Shown one piece after another: positions 7,776-14,866 of a stretch of DNA of 32,365 nucleotides (positions within the stretch are counted from its first letter, which is position 1; the number at the start of each line of letters is the position of its first letter). This DNA is from Sphingobacteriia bacterium. GTDB taxonomy: Bacteria; Bacteroidota; Bacteroidia; Bacteroidales; 4484-276. The stretch is from positions 1 to 32,365 of the forward strand of contig RZYY01000019.1 in the NCBI GenBank assembly GCA_009930115.1, given 5' to 3'. The notes beneath the pieces were generated by a model, which was not told the origin of the DNA, made no database searches, and worked only from the letters and a program-made list of their open reading frames with translations. A program made the position numbers and the translations under genes.

Positions 7776-9008
7776 TTAATGGAAAAACAGATAGGCAACA
7801 AAAATTGCCGATACGATACCTGCAAAATCAGCAATCAGGCCACAAGTTACTGCATAACGTGTTTTGCGGATCGACACCGAGCCAAAATAAACTGCCAGGA
7901 TGTAAAAGGTAGTATCAGTTGAACCCTGAACTGTTGAAGCGAGGCGACCGACAAAAGAATCAGCCCCGAAAGTATTCATGGCATCCACCATCATCCCTCT
8001 TGCACCGGCACCACTGAGCGGTTTCATAAATGCAGTGGGAAGAGCAGGAACAAAATCAGTGTTTATGCCAAATTTTTCTACTATCCAACTGATACTGTCA
8101 ATGAGAAAATCCATTGTTCCGGACGCCCGGAATACTCCAATCCCAACCAGAATTGCTACCAGATAAGGAATAATCCTTACAGCAATCGGAAAGCCCTCCT
8201 TTGCACCCTCAATGAACGATTCATACACATTAACCCTTCGCAAAAGCGCCAGGCCGACAAATGAAATGATGATTCCAAACAAAATCACATTGCTTGCTAC
8301 TGATGAGACCAGACTTATTTTTTCCTGCGGTAAAACTGAAAAATACCAGATGATAGAAGCAATAACAATTGTAAAAATCCCCAAATAAGCCAGTACTACT
8401 CTGTTAAGCAGATTGATCCGCTGCATCACCGACACTGAAATAAGTCCGGAAATTGTCGAAAAAAATGTAGCCAGCAAAATAGGAATAAAAACATCAGATG
8501 GATCAGCAGCTCCTAACTGTGCACGGTAAACCATAATACTGATAGGAATCAGCGTCAGCCCTGAAGTATTCAGCACCAGAAACATTATCATTGAATTGGA
8601 GGCAGTGTCTTTTTGCAGATTGATTTCCTGAAGCTGATTCATGGCCTTCAACCCAAGCGGCGTTGCTGCATTATCAAGACCTAACATGTTGGCGGCCAGA
8701 TTCATCATGATAGAACCTGTTACCGGATGATTGGCAGGGATTTCGGGGAATAGTTTTCTGAACAAAGGACCGACTACTTTTGCCATAACGCTTACTACAC
8801 CGCCATTTTCTCCAACTTTCATCAATCCAAGCCACAAAGTCATTACACCTGTGAGACCAAGCGAAATTTCGAATCCAAGTTTGGCCATTTCAAAGGTGCT
8901 TTCCATTATTTCGGGGAAAACCTCCGCATCACCGAAAAATATTAACCTGACCAATGCCACTAGGAAAGCAATCAGAAAAAAAGCAATCCAGATATAATTA
9001 AGCACCAT
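7776..9008 (-). CDS. SpmA-SpmB fusion, nucleoside-recognition (Gate) domain membrane protein
   Basis: This 410-residue polytopic membrane protein fuses the two spore maturation proteins of Firmicutes into one chain. The first half (about 1-210) has the SpmA pattern, with NLAANMLGLDNAATPLGLKA, a signature of this family. The second half (about 230-405) has the SpmB pattern, with KPLSGAGARGMM and VQGSTDTTFYI. Each half carries one Gate (nucleoside-recognition) domain. Fused forms are common in non-sporulating Bacteroidota, so sporulation is not implied. The transported or gated substrate is unknown. It lies 177 bases after the amidohydrolase on the same strand. Confidence 0.9.
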   Translation of the reverse strand: MVLNYIWIAFFLIAFLVALVRLIFFGDAEVFPEIMESTFEMAKLGFEISLGLTGVMTLWLGLMKVGENGGVVSVMAKVVGPLFRKLFPEIPANHPVTGSIMMNLAANMLGLDNAATPLGLKAMNQLQEINLQKDTASNSMIMFLVLNTSGLTLIPISIMVYRAQLGAADPSDVFIPILLATFFSTISGLISVSVMQRINLLNRVVLAYLGIFTIVIASIIWYFSVLPQEKISLVSSVASNVILFGIIISFVGLALLRRVNVYESFIEGAKEGFPIAVRIIPYLVAILVGIGVFRASGTMDFLIDSISWIVEKFGINTDFVPALPTAFMKPLSGAGARGMMVDAMNTFGADSFVGRLASTVQGSTDTTFYILAVYFGSVSIRKTRYAVTCGLIADFAGIVSAIFVAYLFFH

Positions 9009-9053
9009 AACCTTATCAGATTTAATTATCGTTCATTTGCACATGTTCATCAT

Positions 9054-9164
9054 TCAGCGGGTAAAAAAATCCTCTGCATGTTTATTCCAACCATATTTTG
9101 TCCCGGAGCGTAACGCTGCAATGCGATGATGTCAGCAGGCAAAATGGTTTTATTCATCATAATC
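9054..9164 (-). other. Unsupported 36-codon micro-ORF between amidohydrolase and SpmA-SpmB genes
   Basis: Within the 177-base gap a minus-strand frame starting with a double ATG encodes about 36 residues (begins MMNKTILPADIIALQRY). There is no clear ribosome binding site and no recognisable family. It may be chance. I see no hairpin terminator or promoter motif in the gap. Confidence 0.15.
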
Positions 9165-9185
9165 TCATTGATGCCCTGACAAAAA

Positions 9186-10838
9186 CTATTTATCCAAAGC
9201 GGAGAAAACCTGTTCACCCCCGATGAAAGTCATTACCACCCTGGATGATGGAATGTCAGCTTCGGGAACAACCATGATATCACGATCAAGCACTGTAAAA
9301 TCGGCAAATTTCCCAGGTTCGATGCTGCCTTTTTCATTTTCTTCAAAAGAAGCTTTGGCAGCCCATTTTGTCATGCCGCGAAGAGCATCTGTGCGACTCA
9401 GAGCATTTTCCGGCTGAAATCTTCCGGAAGGCCATCCTTTGAGGTCTTTACGGGCAACAGCAGCATAAAAAGTTTTTACCGGGCTGATATCCTCAATAGG
9501 AAAATCTGTTCCCAACGGTATCCAGCCATTTTGTTGCATAAGAAACTGATAAGCGTATGCACCTTTGATACGCTCTGCCCCCACCCTTTCGTGAGCCCAG
9601 TACATATCCGAAGTAGCATGAGTGGGCTGAACAGATGGAACAACACTATAACTCCCGAATTTTTCGAAATCCTCCGGTGAAACAATCTGTGCATGTTCAA
9701 TGCGCCAGCGCAGGTCATTTTTCCCTTTGAGAATGTCTCCATAAATTTTAAGCATCAGGCGGTTGGCAGAATCTCCAATGGCATGTGTACAAACCTGAAA
9801 GCCTTTATCATAAGCTTTTTTGCAATATTCTGCCAGTGATTCTGGTGAACGAAGCAACAAACCACTGTTACCGGGGTCATCGCTGTAATCCTTGATAAGC
9901 TTTGCACCACGCGAACCCAGTGCACCATCTGAAAATAATTTTATGGAACGTATTGTCAGGTGATCGGTTTTTGTAATTCCTTTATTCATGTAGGCTTCCA
10001 GGTTTTCATCGGATGGTAAAAGCATGGCATTGATTCTCATCTTCAACTGTCCGCTGTGATAAAGTGACTCGATCACTTCCAGTTCATTCTTTTCAAGTCC
10101 GGCATCGTGCACACTGGTGAGGCCTGCTGCAAAACACTTTTCCTGTGCAGCCAGGAACGCTTCTGCAATTTGTTCCTTATCCGGATGAGGAATTACTCCT
10201 CTGACGAGATCAATCGCATTGTCAATCAATACGCCGGTAAGCTCACCATTCAACTGCACAATTTCCCCTCCTTCAACACTTGTATCTTTGCTGATGCCTG
10301 CCAGTTCCAGTGCTTTTTGATTCACAATGGCCGCATGGCCGTCAATCCGGGTGAGTAAAACCGGATGGTCAGGAAAAAGCTCATTCAGCTTCACATTGGT
10401 CGGAAAAATCTTCTCCGGCCAGTCGTTCTGATCCCATCCCCTTCCTTCAAGCCAAAATGCAGAAGGGAATTTCTCCTGATGGGTTTTCATAATTTCCAGT
10501 ATTTCATCAAAAGATTTTGTACCGGTCAGATCAGCCCTTGTGAGCAAACCTGTTCCATATCCCAGAAAATGACAATGTGCATCAATAAATCCGGGAAACA
10601 CCGTTCTGTTTTCAAGATCAAGTATTGTGTCTGATGAAAAATGCTGTAAAACCTCTTCTGTTGTTCCCACAGCAGCAATTTTACCATCGGTTACAGCTAT
10701 TGCCTGAGCAATACCAAAATTTTCATCAACAGTATAAACTGTTGCATTGGTAATAATCAGATCAGCTTTTTCCTTTTGAGTACACGCTGTCAATGTCATA
10801 AAGATCAGTATTGGTGCAAATTTGAATAATATTTTCAT
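9186..10838 (-). CDS. Amidohydrolase family 3 (YtcJ-like) lipoprotein
   Basis: This 550-residue metal-dependent hydrolase has a lipoprotein signal peptide with lipobox LTAC (Cys19), so it acts in the periplasm or on a membrane surface. The metal site begins with His88 and His90 in FPGFIDAHCHF. Further ligands are expected in CTHAIGDSANR and in WRIEHAQIVSPEDFEKF. The C-terminal ADFTVLDRDI strand is typical of the composite beta-sandwich of amidohydrolases. The family cleaves amide, carbamate or similar bonds; the substrate is unknown. Its ATG overlaps the stop of the ABC ATPase gene by four bases, a sign of translational coupling and possibly a related substrate. Confidence 0.9.
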   Translation of the reverse strand: MKILFKFAPILIFMTLTACTQKEKADLIITNATVYTVDENFGIAQAIAVTDGKIAAVGTTEEVLQHFSSDTILDLENRTVFPGFIDAHCHFLGYGTGLLTRADLTGTKSFDEILEIMKTHQEKFPSAFWLEGRGWDQNDWPEKIFPTNVKLNELFPDHPVLLTRIDGHAAIVNQKALELAGISKDTSVEGGEIVQLNGELTGVLIDNAIDLVRGVIPHPDKEQIAEAFLAAQEKCFAAGLTSVHDAGLEKNELEVIESLYHSGQLKMRINAMLLPSDENLEAYMNKGITKTDHLTIRSIKLFSDGALGSRGAKLIKDYSDDPGNSGLLLRSPESLAEYCKKAYDKGFQVCTHAIGDSANRLMLKIYGDILKGKNDLRWRIEHAQIVSPEDFEKFGSYSVVPSVQPTHATSDMYWAHERVGAERIKGAYAYQFLMQQNGWIPLGTDFPIEDISPVKTFYAAVARKDLKGWPSGRFQPENALSRTDALRGMTKWAAKASFEENEKGSIEPGKFADFTVLDRDIMVVPEADIPSSRVVMTFIGGEQVFSALDK

Positions 10839-11839
10839 GTGAGTGTGCTTAATAGGTTTATCACTTCTTCAATTGAGATAAGTTTATGTGTATTGCCGTA
10901 CAAATGTAATGTAAATATCTGGCCGTCAACCGAAATTTCTGCCAAAGAATCCTGATCGCTATTATCACAAATGCGGAATCCCCTTCTTTTGAGTGCTTTG
11001 GACAGCCAAAAAGACCAGGGGCTGTTTCCGATAAGTTTAACTTTTCCCCTTATAGGAACATCAAACAAAAAATTACCGGTTGAAGAACTAAATTTAACAG
11101 CATTTCGGTCGAAAAAATCAGCAATTATCCCATTTACAGCCAGGTCTTCAGGAATCCCGGCAGCAAGTGGTTTTCCTGGCCCCAGCAGCCACATCCTGTC
11201 GGCAAACTGGAGGGCGAGGTCAATGTCATGTGTCGAAAGCAACACTGCTTTGTTGTGGTACCATGCTGCATTTCGCAGGATTTGCATGATTTCCACCTTG
11301 CTGGGAAAATCAAGATAAGCAGTTGGCTCGTCTAATATAATGAGTGGCGTTTCCTGAGCAAGCGATTTTGCAATCATCACCTTTTGCTTTTCACCATCAC
11401 TCAGGGTTTCGAATTTATGACGGGCAAGATGTTCGATGCCGACTTTTGTCAGGGCATTCTGAACAAGAATGTAATCGTCGGCCGACAGCTTACCAAAATA
11501 TCCTGTGTAAGGCATTCGCCCGTATGCTGCCATGCCAAAAACATTCATGTTTTCCACTTCAACCTGCCTTGTGAGAACTATACTCACCATTCTGGAAAGT
11601 TCAGCAGAGGTAAGATGATCCAGTGTTTTATTTTCAATCAGTATATTTCCCGCCAGTTGCTTTTGTAAACCGCACAGCGTACGAATCAGTGTGGATTTTC
11701 CTGAACCGTTCGGACCAAGCAGACAGGTCATTTCACCACTGAGAAGTTCAAAGTTCATGCCTTTGTGCAGAGCTACAGTACCTTCTCTGCGACTTTTATA
11801 GCCTATGGCCAGATTATTTACCGCCAGTTTGCCACTCAT
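10835..11839 (-). CDS. FecE/BtuD-type ABC transporter ATPase with C-terminal extension
   Basis: This 334-residue ATPase would power import of an iron chelate, haem or cobalamin-type substrate. Walker A is GPNGSGKST (42-50). The signature is LSDGEKQ (146-152). Walker B is LIILDEP (166-172), and the switch histidine is His204 in STHD. The canonical domain ends near residue 255. About 75 further residues (from roughly 258) form an extra domain with GKVKLIGNSPWSFWLSKALK and later EISVDGQIFTLHLYG. That makes it longer than the usual 250-260 residues. Its start overlaps the permease stop by one base (TGATG) and its stop overlaps the amidohydrolase start. Confidence 0.93.
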   Translation of the reverse strand: MSGKLAVNNLAIGYKSRREGTVALHKGMNFELLSGEMTCLLGPNGSGKSTLIRTLCGLQKQLAGNILIENKTLDHLTSAELSRMVSIVLTRQVEVENMNVFGMAAYGRMPYTGYFGKLSADDYILVQNALTKVGIEHLARHKFETLSDGEKQKVMIAKSLAQETPLIILDEPTAYLDFPSKVEIMQILRNAAWYHNKAVLLSTHDIDLALQFADRMWLLGPGKPLAAGIPEDLAVNGIIADFFDRNAVKFSSSTGNFLFDVPIRGKVKLIGNSPWSFWLSKALKRRGFRICDNSDQDSLAEISVDGQIFTLHLYGNTHKLISIEEVINLLSTLT

Positions 11840-12906
11840 CAGACCAGAGATTTAAAACTGTTCCTTTTGAGAATTAACCAGATAACAACAGGAGCACCAA
11901 TTAATGAGGTCACTGCATTAATAGGCAAAGCACTGTCGAAACCGGGAAGCCGGGCGATAATATTACAAACAAGTGCAAGTAATGCTCCGGTGAGTATTGT
12001 AGCCGGAAAAACTATCCGATGGTCCGAACTCTGGAAAAGAATACGTGCGAGGTGAGGTACAGCAAGCCCAAGAAAAGCAATCGGGCCACAATATGCTGTA
12101 ATGAGAGCAATCAGGAAACCTGTCAGCAATATTACCAGGATTTGGGCCGAGCGGGTGTTCAACCCCAGGTTTTTTGCATAATGTTCACCTAAAAGAAGTA
12201 TATTCAGCGGTTTAATCATCAGTGATGACAATGCTAATCCAATAAGGACGAGGGGAACAAAGACACGCAATTGTGCCAGGGATATATTTCCAAAACTTCC
12301 CAAACCCCAGATTACAAAAGCCTGAAGGTCCTCTTTCAGGCTGTAAAACTGAAGTATTCCGACCAGTGCATTCACAGCATAGGCAATCATAATCCCCACA
12401 ATCAGGATCAGCGTGTTGCTGCTGAATCTGGCAGCAAGCAAAGCAATAATCAGGAGCACAGAAAAAGCACCGGCAAAAGCAGCAGCAACCACTGAAATAT
12501 TCCCGGTTACCTGACTTACAGCTACCAGTGTTCCTCCCGGCAACGAAATAAACATCATTACCACGGCAACCCCAAGACTTGCTCCTGAGCTTACACCCAG
12601 TACTGACGGACCTGCCAGAGGATTCCTGAATAAAGTCTGCATCATCAGACCGCAAATGCCCAGGGCAGCACCAGTCAGTGCAGCTGTAACTGCCATTGGC
12701 AGACGGGTATGCAACACTATAGCTGACCAGGCCGGAATTTCAGGCTCTTTACCTGCAAGTATTTCGAAAATTGATTTTACAGGGATCAACACCGATCCCA
12801 GCAACATATTCAGCAAAAAAAACACTATGGTTAAAACAGCAAGCGTGCCCATGAGCCAGCTCCGGTTTTTGTTCAAAGCTAAATATGTTGTTGCAGGTTC
12901 CATCAT
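11839..12906 (-). CDS. FecCD/BtuC-family ABC transporter permease
   Basis: This 355-residue polytopic protein is the membrane channel of a siderophore, haem or cobalamin importer. Family hallmarks are RLPMAVTAALTGAALGICG with NPLAGPSVLGVSSGASLG near the N-terminal half, WGLGSF in the middle, and GPIAFLGLAVPHLAR plus LPINAVTSLIGAPVV towards the end. About nine to ten hydrophobic helices are expected, in line with the family. The start is a double ATG overlapping the stop of the binding-protein gene by four bases. The substrate cannot be decided, as no TonB receptor or riboswitch is in the window. Confidence 0.93.
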   Translation of the reverse strand: MMEPATTYLALNKNRSWLMGTLAVLTIVFFLLNMLLGSVLIPVKSIFEILAGKEPEIPAWSAIVLHTRLPMAVTAALTGAALGICGLMMQTLFRNPLAGPSVLGVSSGASLGVAVVMMFISLPGGTLVAVSQVTGNISVVAAAFAGAFSVLLIIALLAARFSSNTLILIVGIMIAYAVNALVGILQFYSLKEDLQAFVIWGLGSFGNISLAQLRVFVPLVLIGLALSSLMIKPLNILLLGEHYAKNLGLNTRSAQILVILLTGFLIALITAYCGPIAFLGLAVPHLARILFQSSDHRIVFPATILTGALLALVCNIIARLPGFDSALPINAVTSLIGAPVVIWLILKRNSFKSLV

Positions 12907-14060
12907 TTTAAAAACTCATAATAAACCGGCTGATAACCTGGCATTAATTCAGGATGAAACATAAAAATATAATCAGATAGCAACACATGCGGTTCGAGCG
13001 GCCCCTTCTGAAAATAAGGTTTTTTGTATGTATTACAAAAGAAGACTTTTTTTGTTTTGAATGCTTTCAAACCAGCATAGCGGGCGTCTTCGGCAAGTAA
13101 TTCCCCATAGGAAAAATCATCGGGTGAATACATTAGAAAGCGCCAATAATCAGCTTCAACCCCACGGTAATAAACTGTTTCGAAATCAAGTGTCAGGCTT
13201 CCCGTATCCGGATTGTCCAGCCAAAGGTATTTTGCTCCGGCATCGTGAAGCATCGTTGCTAAATAACTTTTACCTCCGGGAAGATTCCAGAATCCGCCAT
13301 ACTGCTTTCCTGAGAGGACAATGGGTCGCTCAGTTACTCGTGCAGCAACTGATTTTAAGCGGTTATAATCAGTTTTAATACTATCAAACAATGCAGAAGC
13401 TTCCTTTTCTTTGCCGAACAACAGACCAAAAAACCGAAGCCATTCGGCCCGACCCAGCGGATCATTCTCAAGGTAATCAGCTACAGGTATTACGGTCAGA
13501 CCGGCTTTTCGAAGTGATTCATAATTCTGCCCCTCCTGTGCATTGGTTAAAACCACCCCGGGCATAAGATGAATAAGTTCCTCCAGCTTAAAATGATCTG
13601 CTATGCCAATTTCTTTGATGTTTCCCGCACTTACCAAATCAGAAAATCTGGCTGAAAACACATAATCCGCACTGGCAACGCCTACAATTTTATCCATTAG
13701 ACCAAGGGCATCTGCAAAGGCAATATGTGTAGCCGATAAACAAACCATGCTTTTAACCGGCACGTGAATTATTTCAATATTCTCCGGCAGATCATGAGGA
13801 ACAAATCCGTTCTGATCAACCAGACAAAAAGATTGATAAACACGCTGATCTTCAACAGTTAACAATTCCAGTAATCTGTATCCATCAGCTTTGGCAATAC
13901 GAAAACCATGGGCTGATTCCGGGTTTACACCAGTCAGTCCGGCTTTCGTTTGCCGGTCACTGTTGCTGTCGCTGTGGCAGGCAGTCAGCAAAAAAAGATG
14001 AAATAAGCAGATCAAAACAAAAAGATGACCCATTCTCAACAACTTCATTTTACAATACAT
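12903..14060 (-). CDS. Periplasmic binding lipoprotein of the FecB/BtuF class
   Basis: This 385-residue substrate-binding protein has a lipobox LLTAC (Cys28). It has the two-lobe helical-backbone fold typical of TroA/FecB-like proteins: FADALGLMDKIVGVASADY marks the first lobe and LEELIHLMPGVVLTNAQEG the stretch before the linker helix. It should hand an iron chelate, haem or corrinoid to the following permease. The ATG at 14058-14060 is the longest start. The next ATG at 14046-14048 gives a more standard signal peptide beginning MKLLRMGHLF and may be the true one. It lies 53 bases after the GroES-like gene and overlaps the permease. Confidence 0.9.
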   Translation of the reverse strand: MYCKMKLLRMGHLFVLICLFHLFLLTACHSDSNSDRQTKAGLTGVNPESAHGFRIAKADGYRLLELLTVEDQRVYQSFCLVDQNGFVPHDLPENIEIIHVPVKSMVCLSATHIAFADALGLMDKIVGVASADYVFSARFSDLVSAGNIKEIGIADHFKLEELIHLMPGVVLTNAQEGQNYESLRKAGLTVIPVADYLENDPLGRAEWLRFFGLLFGKEKEASALFDSIKTDYNRLKSVAARVTERPIVLSGKQYGGFWNLPGGKSYLATMLHDAGAKYLWLDNPDTGSLTLDFETVYYRGVEADYWRFLMYSPDDFSYGELLAEDARYAGLKAFKTKKVFFCNTYKKPYFQKGPLEPHVLLSDYIFMFHPELMPGYQPVYYEFLK

Positions 14061-14113
14061 GTGAGCAAATTATTTATTCATAAAAACCTGCCGGATGAAT
14101 GTCTGAGGGTTGA

Positions 14114-14491
14114 TCAATCGAAGAGCTCCTCATCACGTTCAAGCAAGAGTATGGAGTGTTGAGGTACGATAAAATACTTTTCACCATGAAACATAATTTC
14201 CACGGCCCCTTTCTGCATAAAAATAGCCAGATCTCCTTCTTTGGCCTGCAGTGGAATATAACGGGTTTTCTCAACAGAGCGTTTCCACGACTCATCAGGA
14301 TCATCAGACGATGCGGGGATGGGGTATCCGGGTCCGGTTTTTACAATATAACCGGTTTGAACTTCTTCTTTTTCTTTGTAACCAGGAGGCAGATACAAAC
14401 CCCCACTGGTCTTGTTTGTGTGAATTTTCGGCTTGATAAGCACCCTGTCGCCCACCACAATTAATTTACTGATATCAGGTTCTGATGACAT
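14114..14491 (-). CDS. Divergent GroES-like co-chaperonin with dome-loop insertion
   Basis: This 125-residue Cpn10-fold protein is longer than canonical GroES (about 95). The core is recognisable: GDRVLIKP at 13-20, the mobile-loop region KTSGGLYLPPGY with LYL in place of the GroEL-contacting IVL, then GYIVKTGPG, KEGDLAIFMQKGAVEI and SILLLER. An insertion of about 25 residues (from PIPASSDDPDESW to YIPLQ) replaces the short roof loop. No groEL is next to it, so this is probably an extra, non-standard copy. It is the first gene of the importer operon, which may be accidental. Whether it still caps GroEL cannot be told. Confidence 0.8.
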   Translation of the reverse strand: MSSEPDISKLIVVGDRVLIKPKIHTNKTSGGLYLPPGYKEKEEVQTGYIVKTGPGYPIPASSDDPDESWKRSVEKTRYIPLQAKEGDLAIFMQKGAVEIMFHGEKYFIVPQHSILLLERDEELFD

Positions 14492-14516
14492 GTCAAATCA
14501 TTTCAAAATTAAAAGG

Positions 14517-14545
14517 CAAAGATACAATTATGCTATTTTTGCAAA
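14517..14545 (-). promoter_or_regulatory. Promoter of the GroES-like/importer operon
   Basis: On the minus strand TTTG (14542-14545) is followed after 17 bases by TATCTTTG (14517-14524), an exact match to the Bacteroidota -33/-7 pattern. The -7 box lies 25 bases before the ATG at 14491. It overlaps the opposite promoter for the mutL side. Confidence 0.65.
14534..14541 (+). promoter_or_regulatory. Probable -7 box of the tail-anchored protein/mutL promoter
   Basis: TATTTTTG matches TAnnTTTG exactly and lies 22 bases before the ATG at 14564. The -33 element is unclear. It sits inside the spacer of the divergent promoter on the other strand, so the two polymerases would compete for the same DNA. 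Confidence 0.5.
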
Positions 14546-14563
14546 CCTAATAATAACCTAACC

Positions 14564-14836
14564 ATGCAAATTGTATTTTTAAAAAGAGGCAAACCAAAAG
14601 AGTTCAATTACAAACCGCGTTATTACGACGAAGAAAAAGAGAAAATGGAAAAGCGGCGCAAGCAGCTTGAGCAAAGTAATAAAGAAAGTACTACTGATGG
14701 TGAGCATCTGAGGTTGGAAATGGATCGCAGATGGCGCAAAATAGACCGGAGCAACCACAACAAAGCACGTGGAATCAATATTTTTATTTTTTTGATTATT
14801 GCTGCCATACTGATCTATTTCATCTTTTTTGTGTAA
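14564..14836 (+). CDS. Small tail-anchored basic protein, hypothetical
   Basis: This 90-residue protein of unknown function lies just upstream of mutL (30-base gap). Residues 1-70 are very charged, with alternating K/R and E/D (KEKMEKRRKQLEQ), and probably helical. Residues 71-90 form one hydrophobic helix at the very C-terminus (INIFIFLIIAAILIYFIFFV). It would be inserted as a tail-anchored protein with its charged part in the cytoplasm. A consensus -7 box lies upstream, which supports expression. I do not recognise a named family. Confidence 0.7.
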   Translation: MQIVFLKRGKPKEFNYKPRYYDEEKEKMEKRRKQLEQSNKESTTDGEHLRLEMDRRWRKIDRSNHNKARGINIFIFLIIAAILIYFIFFV

Positions 14837-14866
14837 TGCTTAAATTCCTGAAAATCATCCTACAGC

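Noticed and set aside
12212-12655. 147-codon minus-strand Cys-rich frame inside the permease gene
   Set aside because: It is another frame of the FecCD-type permease; the cysteines come from Ala/Ser/Gly-rich codons read out of frame.
14061-14113. Possible cobalamin riboswitch ahead of the binding-protein gene
   Set aside because: The gap is only 53 bases, too short for such a riboswitch, and nothing similar is seen ahead of the GroES-like gene.
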